This document shows, one piece after another, positions 32,949 through 41,060 of a stretch of DNA of 49,367 bases. The stretch's first letter is position 1. Each line of letters begins with the position of its first letter. Made by a program: the position numbers and the translations under genes. The notes beneath the pieces are model-generated. The model did not search any database. It saw only the letters and a program-made list of their open reading frames with translations, and was not told the DNA's origin. The DNA comes from an uncultured Psychrobacter sp. (GTDB taxonomy: Bacteria; Pseudomonadota; Gammaproteobacteria; Pseudomonadales; Moraxellaceae). The stretch spans positions 1 to 49,367 of the forward strand of contig CANMUI010000013.1 of the NCBI GenBank assembly GCA_947501045.1, given 5' to 3'.

Positions 32949-32973
32949 TGCTGGATTAAAAATCCAGCCTACA
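32949..32973. repeat. REP-like palindromic element, copy B
   Basis: TGCTGGATTAAAAATCCAGCCTACA forms a hairpin GCTGGATT/AATCCAGC with a 3-nt loop. Same frame as copy A (6435-6460). It lies between mesD and the flavin reductase gene and may modulate mRNA stability or attenuate read-through. Confidence 0.55.
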
Positions 32974-33028
32974 AAACTAAGTTCTCATTCAACATACAAA
33001 AGCTAATATTTGAAGAATCAAAAATAAG

Positions 33029-34057
33029 CTAAGTCGTCAGCTCTTTTCGTACGATTGCCGCGCCTGCACTTAACGCTTGCAGCTTACCTTGCGCAACGAA
33101 ACGCGACAAAGGTGCCATGCCGCAGTTGGTCGAAGGATAGAGCTTATCAGCATCGACGAATTGCAGAGCTTTACGTAGTGTATCTGCCACCTCTTCTGGG
33201 GTTTCAATAGTATTGGTTGCCACATCAATGGCACCGATCATCACTTTTTTGCCGCGAATCAATTCGATCAAATCCATCGGCACATGTGAGTTTTGACACT
33301 CTAATGAGACAATATCGATATTCGACTGCTGCAATTTAGGAAACGCTTGCTCGTATTGACGCCACTCGGAACCCAGTGTTTTTTTCCAATCATTATTGGC
33401 TTTGATACCATAGCCGTAGCAAATATGCACCGCCGTTTCACACTTTAGACCTTCAATAGCACGCTCTAACGTGGCGATACCCCAGTCATTGACGTCATCA
33501 AAGAACACGTTAAACGCAGGCTCGTCGAATTGGATAATATCTACCCCAGCCGCTTCTAATTCTCTAGCTTCTTGATTCAGAATTTTGGCAAATTCCCAAG
33601 CCAGTTTTTCACGACTTTTATAATGACCATCATACAGCGTATCAATCATCGTCATCGGACCGGGCAACGCCCATTTGATTGGCTGATCGGTTTGCTGACG
33701 TAAGAACTTAGCATCGTCCACAAATACTGGCTTTTGACGGCTCACCGCACCCACGACTGACGGCACACTCGCCTCATAGCGATCACGAATTTTGACGGTT
33801 TTACGATTCTCAAAATCCACGCCATCTAAATGTTCAATGAAGGTAGTCACAAAATGCTGGCGGGTCTGCTCACCATCACTAACGATATCTATCCCTGCAT
33901 GTCTCTGTTCTTGCAATGTCAAACGTAGTGCATCTTGTTTGGCTTCACTTAACTGCTCCCCTTCTAATGCCCAAGGTGACCAGATTTTCTCAGGTTCTGC
34001 CAACCAAGAAGGTTTCGGTAAGCTGCCCGCGGTTGAGGTCGGTAATAATAATTCCAT
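33029..34057 (-). CDS. mesD: MesD-type folate-independent methionine synthase
   Basis: A 342-residue core-type methionine synthase related to the C-terminal catalytic half of MetE. Zinc ligands are in the expected order: His211 and Cys213 (VHICYG), Glu253 (SLECQNSH) and Cys312 (TNCGMAP). The N-terminal folate domain of MetE (another 400 residues) is absent. The N-terminal GSLPKPSWL and IDIVSDGEQTRQHF blocks match this class. Adjacency to a DUF1852 gene marks it as the MesD subgroup, known from Acinetobacter baylyi, which needs the DUF1852 protein MesX and oxygen and does not use methyltetrahydrofolate. It follows mesX after 61 bp in the same direction. Methyl donor unknown. Confidence 0.85.
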   Translation of the reverse strand: MELLLPTSTAGSLPKPSWLAEPEKIWSPWALEGEQLSEAKQDALRLTLQEQRHAGIDIVSDGEQTRQHFVTTFIEHLDGVDFENRKTVKIRDRYEASVPSVVGAVSRQKPVFVDDAKFLRQQTDQPIKWALPGPMTMIDTLYDGHYKSREKLAWEFAKILNQEARELEAAGVDIIQFDEPAFNVFFDDVNDWGIATLERAIEGLKCETAVHICYGYGIKANNDWKKTLGSEWRQYEQAFPKLQQSNIDIVSLECQNSHVPMDLIELIRGKKVMIGAIDVATNTIETPEEVADTLRKALQFVDADKLYPSTNCGMAPLSRFVAQGKLQALSAGAAIVRKELTT

Positions 34058-34118
34058 ATTGGTTACTCTTTTATATTTTAGTCTTTTAGTTTTTTATATG
34101 TCGGTTGATAAAGGTCTA

Positions 34119-35141
34119 TTAAGCCGCGCGTTTTTTTACCGCTTCTTTTTGTACAGTTTCACTTGTCACTACATAATTTGCCGCCCACTCATCAAGAATA
34201 GCCTGATACGGTTTAATGAACTCATCTTCCGTAAATTTACCTTGCGTCACCGCCATTTGGCTGCGCTCTTCGCGGTCATAGACAATTTGAGTCAGTGAAT
34301 AATCTTGGTACTTCAAACTGGGTTGATAGACGTGACCCGCGGTAGAATTGGCATTGTAAATTTCAGGGCGGTAAATCTTCTGGAAGGTTTCCATCGTACT
34401 GATGGCACTGATTAACTCAAGGTCGGTGTAGTCACTCAACAAGTCACCGGCGAAGTAAAACGCTAAAGGCGCAACACTACCTGCAGGCATAAAATAGCGC
34501 ACCGTTAAGCCCATTTTATGGAAATAGTCATCGGTTAGGGAGTACTCATCTTGCTTGTATTCAACCCCTAATACCGGATGCTGATTGCCAGTACGCTGAT
34601 AGACTTTACTGCTTGACACACTCAGGCAAATCACAGGCTGTTTATTAAAGTTGACTTTATAGGCTTCTGAGTTTAATAAATGTTGAAACAGTTTGCCGTG
34701 CAGGTCACCAAAATCGGCTGGCGGTGGCGATGTTGGGTTATTGTCAAAATGTTCTGGCAATACGATGCTAAAGTCATAATCGCGCACATAAGACGAAAAA
34801 CTATTGCCAATCATACCGTCAATACGGGTGTTTTCTTTATGATCGATAATCGTTGTTTTTAGCGTCTCAATGACCGGGAATATATTGCCATTGCCTTCGA
34901 TATCTAAGTCTGCAGAGATGATATCAACTTCAACGGAGTAACGGTCGGCAGTTGGATTATCCCAATGCGCAAGATCATTAAAACGGTTATTTATCATAGT
35001 TAGCGTTTTGCGTAAGTTCTCTTGACGACTCTCGCCACGCGCCAAATTCGCAAAGTTAGTCGTTAGACGTGTGCTATCTGCAGGCTGATAATTTTCATCA
35101 AAACGAATGCTTGAGATGGAATAGGTAAAAGGTTTACTCAT
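34119..35141 (-). CDS. mesX: MesX (DUF1852) partner of MesD
   Basis: A 340-residue DUF1852 protein. The family start FTYSISSIRFDENYQPADSTRLTTNFANLARGESRQENLRKTLTMINNRFNDLAHWDN is strongly conserved, as is the C-terminal LKYQDYSLTQIVYDREERSQMAVTQGKFTEDEF. DUF1852 genes nearly always lie beside mesD and are required for the folate-independent methionine synthase. Their chemistry is unproven, with a role in generating the methyl donor from an oxygen-dependent reaction suggested. AGGGGA lies six bases before the ATG. A TGAA-N5-TTCA site and a 12-bp inverted repeat lie 70-120 bp upstream. No membrane or signal segment is seen, so it is cytosolic. Confidence 0.88.
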   Translation of the reverse strand: MSKPFTYSISSIRFDENYQPADSTRLTTNFANLARGESRQENLRKTLTMINNRFNDLAHWDNPTADRYSVEVDIISADLDIEGNGNIFPVIETLKTTIIDHKENTRIDGMIGNSFSSYVRDYDFSIVLPEHFDNNPTSPPPADFGDLHGKLFQHLLNSEAYKVNFNKQPVICLSVSSSKVYQRTGNQHPVLGVEYKQDEYSLTDDYFHKMGLTVRYFMPAGSVAPLAFYFAGDLLSDYTDLELISAISTMETFQKIYRPEIYNANSTAGHVYQPSLKYQDYSLTQIVYDREERSQMAVTQGKFTEDEFIKPYQAILDEWAANYVVTSETVQKEAVKKRAA

Positions 35142-35210
35142 GATGATCCCCTACTTTGCTATCTTGGATAAAGCTAAATTTTGTATGGGATAAATCATAC
35201 CTAAATTACT

Positions 35211-35260
35211 ACATGAATAAAAACGATACTATTTTAATAAAAGATGAATTTTATTCATGT
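35211..35260 (-). promoter_or_regulatory. Operator candidate upstream of mesXD, with MetR-like site
   Basis: ACATGAATAAAA (35211-35222) and TTTTATTCATGT (35249-35260) form a perfect 12-bp inverted repeat spaced by 26 bp. Nested in it, 35245-35257 reads TGAATTTTATTCA, matching the MetR consensus TGAA-N5-TTCA. A possible -10 TATGAT (minus strand, 35194-35199) lies between it and mesX. Confidence 0.55.
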
Positions 35261-35369
35261 TGATAAGGTGGTTACGATAGATAAGATGAAATGGTGGACG
35301 TTTTGGCGACTTATTTACCAAAAGATTGAGCTATATTAGAAAAAAGAGCTAGTGAAATTTGCTTTAGTT

Positions 35370-35801
35370 TTACAAGCTTGAAAGTAGCAGACTGGTTTCA
35401 CTATTTAAAATACCATCCACTTCCCGAACTTTACGCAAAACTTCATCAAATTCACTCAAGGTTGCGGTATGTATTTCGGCAACAAGATCCCAAGCACCGT
35501 TGGTAGTATGCAGCTTTACTAGCTCTGGAATACCGCGCAGTTTTCTTATGACCTGAGCTGTCGACTGTCCGGATAACTCAACCATCATAATGGCTTTTAC
35601 AGTATCTTGATCTAGAGCGTCATGTACGCGAATGGTAAACCCGAGAATCGCACCGCTGGCGATAAGTCGATCAAGTCGGTTTTGTACCGTTGCTCGAGAC
35701 ACTTTTAGCGTTTTGGCAAGGTAGGAGATCGTCGCCCGCCCGTCTTTTCTTAACTCTGAAATAAGCTCACTGTCTAAAGTATCATAAATATAGGGTTTCA
35801 T
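35370..35801 (-). CDS. Lrp/AsnC-family transcriptional regulator
   Basis: A 143-residue regulator with an N-terminal winged HTH (ELRKDGRATISYLAKTLKVSRATVQNRLDRLIASGAILGFTIRV, residues about 16-60) and a C-terminal RAM ligand domain (KAIMMVELSGQS...RGIPELVKLHTTNGAWDLVAEIHT). Family members bind amino acids and control their metabolism. It is divergent from the PLP-dependent racemase-family gene across 264 bp, so it probably regulates that gene in response to its substrate. It is not in the mesXD operon but lies upstream of it on the same strand (228 bp). Confidence 0.93.
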   Translation of the reverse strand: MKPYIYDTLDSELISELRKDGRATISYLAKTLKVSRATVQNRLDRLIASGAILGFTIRVHDALDQDTVKAIMMVELSGQSTAQVIRKLRGIPELVKLHTTNGAWDLVAEIHTATLSEFDEVLRKVREVDGILNSETSLLLSSL

Positions 35802-36065
35802 AAGCGCTCTTGTTTATTACGGGATCTATTTATCAAAAAGTATAGTATATCTTATCAAAATGTCAAAAAATAATAAGAAATTTATAATTTTATTGCATTT
35901 TAACTAGCACTCCACCTTGCTAAGATATTTTATAGCAATAGCAATCACGTACCTAGTGTAAGTATGGCAAATAAAAGTTGGTTATTTTTAATCAATGAGC
36001 TTAAATTTAGTCATCCACCTTCTCTTGCAAGATAGCTTTTTTGATTATCGCTAAGGTAATTAACT

Positions 36066-37154
36066 ATGGAAAAGTTTCCCAAACTAGTATGGAGTGAGAC
36101 TAAATTGCGTGACAATATCCGCTTTTTAAACCAGTTGTTTGCGGCTCAAAGCAGGCCCATGACATGGATTCCTGTATCCAAATCTGTCTGTGCCTATCCA
36201 GATATTATTAAAGTTTTACTCGATGAAGGAGTAACTGAGATAGCGGACTCTAGAATAAAAAACCTTCAAGCTATCAAATCAATCTCCAACGACTGTCGAA
36301 CTTTACTTCTGCGCTTGCCGGGTCTTCATGAAATAAAAGATACCATTCAATATGCAGATACAAGCATGGTTTCCGAGATAGAGACTTTAACGAAGTTGCA
36401 GGCTGAAGCTAAAGCGGCAGGAGTGGTACATCGCGTTATTCTAATGGTTGAGCTAGGAGATTTGCGTGAAGGGGTGCTACCCAAAGATATACTTGAGATG
36501 GGTCGCTTTATTCTCAAGCAAGATCATATTGACTGGTGTGGCATTGGTACCAATCTTGCTTGCTATAGCGGCGTGTTGCCTACTAAAGAGAAGATGGAGC
36601 GTTTGCTTAAAATAAAGGACAGTATTTTATATGAATTAGGCCATAAGCTTGCGGTAATATCTGGCGGAAACACCAGTACACTTTCTTTAATGCTTAATGA
36701 TGATATGCCAGAAGGTATTAATCAGCTTCGTCTGGGTGAAGCTCTATTCTTAGGTAGAGATAGTACTATTTTGAAAGCCTCAATCGCTGGCATGCATGAC
36801 GATATATTTACTCTAAAAGCCGAAATAATTGAAGTAAAAGTAAAACCTTCTTTTCCAGAAGGAAAAACTGGAACCGACGCTTTTGGTAGAACGCCAACAT
36901 TTGAAGATATTGGACTGCACTCCCGCGCTATTGCAGCTATTGGGCGCCAAGATATTCCCATTGAGGGCCTGATACCTATCGACGAAAATATCCGAATTCT
37001 CGGCGGCAGTAGCGATCATATGGTCTTAAACGTACAAAATAGCTCAGTTAAAGTTGGAGATATATTAAGCTTCAATATCAACTATCCCACTTTGTTGCAA
37101 GCTATGACCTCACCTTATGTAGAAAAAGAGCGTTTAGAATGGGGGGCGGTATAG
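36066..37154 (+). CDS. Alanine/ornithine racemase-family PLP enzyme
   Basis: A 362-residue fold-type III PLP enzyme, matching the alanine/ornithine racemase family (OrrA- and YhfX-like). The PLP lysine is expected in WIPVSKSVCAYPDIIKVL (about residue 39). Later motifs are RVILMVELGDLREGVLPKDILE, CGIGTNLACYSGVLPT, ISGGNTSTLSLM, NQLRLGEALFLGRD and the C-terminal ILGGSSDHMVLNV. The enzyme probably racemises or otherwise acts on an amino acid, and ornithine is one candidate. Divergent from the Lrp-type regulator, which supports amino-acid-linked control. AAGG lies about nine bases before the ATG. Confidence 0.82.
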   Translation: MEKFPKLVWSETKLRDNIRFLNQLFAAQSRPMTWIPVSKSVCAYPDIIKVLLDEGVTEIADSRIKNLQAIKSISNDCRTLLLRLPGLHEIKDTIQYADTSMVSEIETLTKLQAEAKAAGVVHRVILMVELGDLREGVLPKDILEMGRFILKQDHIDWCGIGTNLACYSGVLPTKEKMERLLKIKDSILYELGHKLAVISGGNTSTLSLMLNDDMPEGINQLRLGEALFLGRDSTILKASIAGMHDDIFTLKAEIIEVKVKPSFPEGKTGTDAFGRTPTFEDIGLHSRAIAAIGRQDIPIEGLIPIDENIRILGGSSDHMVLNVQNSSVKVGDILSFNINYPTLLQAMTSPYVEKERLEWGAV

Positions 37155-37204
37155 AGTTGAGATATACATTAGTTATAAAGTTTAAGTTGTGAAGTTTACT
37201 ATCA

Positions 37205-37831
37205 CTACTGCTTCGCTGCCTCAATCTGAATATTCAAATCTACCTGTTCTGTGATCCCAAGCCGCGTGTACTTACTGATATCCCACTCTCTGCGGTCAAT
37301 AGTTGTCGTAAAATCACCACCGCACACTGAGCCTTTCGCTATAAAACTAAAATAACAATTGAACTTAGTAGCGGTTAGCGTTACTGGATGAGTAATATCG
37401 CGAATAGTTAACTCCCCATCGACTCGGGTCACATCGCCCGTATTGTCATCAGCAAAATGCCATTTGGTAGACTTAAAGTAAGCTAGCGGATACTTTTCCA
37501 TGTCAAAAAATTCATCGCTTCTAAGGACAATATCAAAGGCTTTATTACCTGTATTTAAAGTATTAATGGGAATGACTAAAGAGACATTGCCCGTTTTTGC
37601 CCTTTGATCATACTCCAGCTGTCCGGTCAGATTATAAAAGCCGCCGGTATTGGTCGAGGTATTAAAGTGATCGATTGCGAAACGTACGTTGCTGTTGGCA
37701 GGCTCTAGTAAATAGGTAGCGCCGTGACTACTAGCGATCCCACCTATAAGCAATAATGACGCTCCTAAAGATTTAACGCACCTGCATGTCGTTTTAGAAC
37801 ATTTCATTTTAAAAAGTGAAAGTCGGCTCAT
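37205..37831 (-). CDS. YceI-family periplasmic protein
   Basis: A 208-residue YceI/lipocalin-like protein with an N-terminal signal peptide (hydrophobic core SLGASLLLIGGIASSHGA, cleavage near residue 38). The domain opens with YLLEPANSNVRFAIDHFNTSTNTGGFYNLTGQLEYD and contains IPINTLNTGNKAFDIVLRSDEFFDMEKYP and GELTIRDITHPVTL, the family landmarks. YceI proteins bind isoprenoids such as polyprenyl pyrophosphates in the periplasm. A later cysteine pair (NCYF...VCGG) is unusual and may form a disulfide. The first ATG is preferred because AAAGGA precedes it, though a start eight codons later would still leave a signal peptide. Confidence 0.92.
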   Translation of the reverse strand: MSRLSLFKMKCSKTTCRCVKSLGASLLLIGGIASSHGATYLLEPANSNVRFAIDHFNTSTNTGGFYNLTGQLEYDQRAKTGNVSLVIPINTLNTGNKAFDIVLRSDEFFDMEKYPLAYFKSTKWHFADDNTGDVTRVDGELTIRDITHPVTLTATKFNCYFSFIAKGSVCGGDFTTTIDRREWDISKYTRLGITEQVDLNIQIEAAKQ

Positions 37832-37958
37832 CCCTATAGTCCTTTATTGGTAATAGCTGGTTAGTTTTACGGTGCTATTTCTAGCCTACTCTTATTTATA
37901 ACTTATGACACGCTTTAATAGGGTCAATTTTATATAAAAACATGGCGCACTAACTGCA

Positions 37959-40900
37959 TTATGATTTTTCAATGACTGGATCGTTATCCTTACCGTGCGG
38001 AATCAGCCATTTAGCAAACCAGCCTGAGACATCATCCATGAGCGTATAGACTACTGGTATGACCACCAAACTTAGTAGCGTCGAGGTGACCAGTCCGCCC
38101 AATACTGCCGCCGCCATCGGACGTCTAAAGGTAGGATCAGCCTCGCCCCAGCCAAATACTAGCGGCAACATGCCCGCGCCCATAGCAATAGTGGTCATAA
38201 TAATGGGCCGCGCGCGTTTGCGACAAGCATCAAGAATAGCATCAAAACGCGCCAAGCCGCGTCGCTGCGCAATCAAGGCGTAATCGACGAGCAAAATAGA
38301 GTTTTTGGTCGCGATGCCCATCAGCATAATAAAACCAATCATCGAGGGCATGGACAAGCTACTATTGGTAATCACCAAGCCCACAAATGCGCCACCTATT
38401 GATAGGGGCAGAGCCATTAAAATAGTGAAGGGCTGTAATATTCGACCAAATAGGAGAATTAGCACCCCTAAAATACAGATAATCCCTACCGACATAGCGA
38501 TGATAAAGCCGCTAAATAGCTCAGCCATGTTCTCTGCTTGCCCTTGTTCAATCACCGTAATAGACGCCGGCATCTGCTGCATAGCGGGGACAGCTTTCAC
38601 CGCTTGTACCAACTCGCCAAGCTCACCATCAGCTGGCTGCACCGTGATGGTAATGGAGCGTTCGCGGTCAAGCCTGTTGATCTGCGCAGGACCCGTACCA
38701 AAGCTTAGATCAGCCACTTCGCCTACGCGCACCCCTTGTCCGGCTGGGCGCGCGCTTGGCACATATAAACCTTCCAACTGGCTGACATTTTGCTTGGCGA
38801 CATCGGGCAGACGTACTACGATAGGTACTTGACGCGTATCAAGGTTGAGCTTGGATAAGCGCTGCTCATAATCACCAACTGTCGCTATGCGTAGCGTATC
38901 AGCGACATCTTGGGTAGTGACGCCTTTATCCGCCATAGCCAACCTGTCAGGCATCACGGTTAATTCTTGACGCGGTAAGCTACGATCACTGGTGACCGAT
39001 CCTGCAATGGACAAACCGCGGATATCGGCCATGACTTGTTGCACTGTTTGCTCAAGCACTTGCGGGTTGGTACTGGTTAATGAGAAGCTATAACCGGTCT
39101 CACCGCCACTCGATAGTCCTACGGTAAAACGCGCGCTTGGCACCTCAGAGAGTAGCGCGCTAATCTGCTGCTCAATCTCTTTTTTGGAGCGCCGCTCAGC
39201 GCGCGGTGCCAGCACGATATCTAGGCTGGCGATGTTTTCTGCATCGCCACTGCCAGAGCTTGGTCCCATGGCTTCTTGCGCCTCTCCAACAGCGGTAAAC
39301 ACATGAGTCACGCCAGGCAAGTTTAAGATACGCTCGCGTGCCAGCATAGCTACGCGCTCAGTTTGCATAAGCTCAACATCAGGGGTCAGTTCAATAGCTA
39401 CTCGCGTTTGATCGATATCATTATCCGGAATAAATGAGGTGGGCAGCAGTTTGACCAATCCAAGGGATGCCACAAATAAAATCAGAGTAGCTCCCATGGT
39501 CAGCCAGCGATGCTGCAGCGTCCACGACACTACCTTTAAATACCAAGTCATCAGCGCGCTTTGTTTTTCAACGTGATGTTTTTCTGGCCTTAGAATATAG
39601 GCAGCCATCATAGGGGTGATAAGACGCGCTACCAGTAGCGAGGCAAAAATCGCCATCGCTGCCGTCCAACCAAACTGGCGAAAAAACTGCCCGACTACCC
39701 CGCCCATAAAGGCGGTGGGCAGAAATACCGCGATCAAGGTAAAAGTAGTAGCAATAACGGCAAGCCCAATCTCGTCCGCCGCTTCCATCGCCGCCTCATA
39801 CGGCGTTTTACCCATGCGCAAATGGCGAATGATATTTTCAACCTCAACGATGGCATCATCGACTAACACCCCGATCACTAATGATAGTGCCAGTAAAGAG
39901 ATAATATTTAGGCTAAAATCAAATAGATACATCCCTAAAAAGGTAGGAATAACTGATAAAGGTAGCGCCACTGCTGCTACGATAGTGGCGCGGATGTTGC
40001 GCAAAAATAGAAATACGACAATAACTGCTAAGATACCACCTTCAATGAGCATTCGTAGCGATGCCTCATAATCTTCGGCTACTGGGGTTGCTCTATCGTA
40101 AGCTTTTTCGATAGTGATGTTGCCCATCTCGGTACTCAGTTGCGCAAGTGCCGCGTCTGTGCGCTCCATGACTTCAACTTCACTAGCGCCGCGCGAGCGT
40201 ATCACGTTAAATGCTACCACCGCTTGACCATCAAGCTTGGCAATGGAAGTAGGATCAGCGGCGCCATCGGTCACTTGTGCCATACGGCCAAGCGCTTGTG
40301 TGCCGCCAGTAGGGACGGCAATCTGCACATCATTAAGCTCGCGGGCGCGCTCCACTGCGCCTAGCACGCGAATGGTCTGCGTGGTATTGCCCACTTCCGC
40401 CTCACCGCCTGAGCTATCTTGCTGAATGCCAGCCAGCTGCTGCGAGAGCTGGGTAATAGACAGCTGCAAACCACTAAGCGTTATTGGGTCAGCGGCGACG
40501 ATAATTTCACGCTCAAGGCCACCAATACGGCTGATTGAGCCAACCCCTTGGATATCTGATAAGCGTTTGGTTATAGTGTCATCGACGAACCAAGATAAGT
40601 CCTCGACACTCATATTATCGGCACTTACCGAATAGGTGACGACCGGAAAGCCTGCGGTGGTCACCTTAGTAATGATAGGGTCGTTAGCGGCTGCGGGCAG
40701 ATCTCCGCGTACCTCGCCGACCGCTGAGCGCACATCGTCGACCGCTTCTTGAATGTCTTTTTCTAAAGTGAACTCCGTAGCAATGGTCGCCGCGCCCGTT
40801 TGTAAAGTAGTGCGAATATGCTTGATACCTTCGATGCTAGTTAGCCTATTTTCAATCTTTTTGGCAATATCGTTTTCAAGCTGGGTTGGTGCCGCGCCCG

Positions 40901-41060
40901 GTAACGTTACTGTCACCACTACTGCGGGCAGGTCAATATCAGGAAACTGCTGTACCTTCATTTGCATAAAGCCATAAATACCGCCCAATGTAAGCAGTAC
41001 GAATAGCAAGATGGCGACTAAAGGGTTTTTAATCGAATAGGTAGAGACGTTCATGTTCAT
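37959..41060 (-). CDS. RND-family efflux pump, inner-membrane permease
   Basis: A 1033-residue resistance-nodulation-division transporter with 12 helices and two large periplasmic loops. The proton-relay Asp pair is in LVIGVLVDDAIVEVENI (transmembrane helix 4). IRTTLQTGAATIATEFTLEKDIQEAVDDVRSAVGEVRGDLP and the later VPSARPAGQGVRVGEVADL loops are of the HAE-1/MexB-like type that exports drugs, dyes or toxic compounds. Its start overlaps the adaptor gene's stop in ATGA. No TolC-like outer-membrane gene is in the window. The substrate cannot be predicted. Confidence 0.95.
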   Translation of the reverse strand: MNMNVSTYSIKNPLVAILLFVLLTLGGIYGFMQMKVQQFPDIDLPAVVVTVTLPGAAPTQLENDIAKKIENRLTSIEGIKHIRTTLQTGAATIATEFTLEKDIQEAVDDVRSAVGEVRGDLPAAANDPIITKVTTAGFPVVTYSVSADNMSVEDLSWFVDDTITKRLSDIQGVGSISRIGGLEREIIVAADPITLSGLQLSITQLSQQLAGIQQDSSGGEAEVGNTTQTIRVLGAVERARELNDVQIAVPTGGTQALGRMAQVTDGAADPTSIAKLDGQAVVAFNVIRSRGASEVEVMERTDAALAQLSTEMGNITIEKAYDRATPVAEDYEASLRMLIEGGILAVIVVFLFLRNIRATIVAAVALPLSVIPTFLGMYLFDFSLNIISLLALSLVIGVLVDDAIVEVENIIRHLRMGKTPYEAAMEAADEIGLAVIATTFTLIAVFLPTAFMGGVVGQFFRQFGWTAAMAIFASLLVARLITPMMAAYILRPEKHHVEKQSALMTWYLKVVSWTLQHRWLTMGATLILFVASLGLVKLLPTSFIPDNDIDQTRVAIELTPDVELMQTERVAMLARERILNLPGVTHVFTAVGEAQEAMGPSSGSGDAENIASLDIVLAPRAERRSKKEIEQQISALLSEVPSARFTVGLSSGGETGYSFSLTSTNPQVLEQTVQQVMADIRGLSIAGSVTSDRSLPRQELTVMPDRLAMADKGVTTQDVADTLRIATVGDYEQRLSKLNLDTRQVPIVVRLPDVAKQNVSQLEGLYVPSARPAGQGVRVGEVADLSFGTGPAQINRLDRERSITITVQPADGELGELVQAVKAVPAMQQMPASITVIEQGQAENMAELFSGFIIAMSVGIICILGVLILLFGRILQPFTILMALPLSIGGAFVGLVITNSSLSMPSMIGFIMLMGIATKNSILLVDYALIAQRRGLARFDAILDACRKRARPIIMTTIAMGAGMLPLVFGWGEADPTFRRPMAAAVLGGLVTSTLLSLVVIPVVYTLMDDVSGWFAKWLIPHGKDNDPVIEKS

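Noticed and set aside
39616..40071. Plus-strand 151-codon frame within the RND pump gene
   Set aside because: Shadow of the large minus-strand reading frame, whose protein matches its family end to end.
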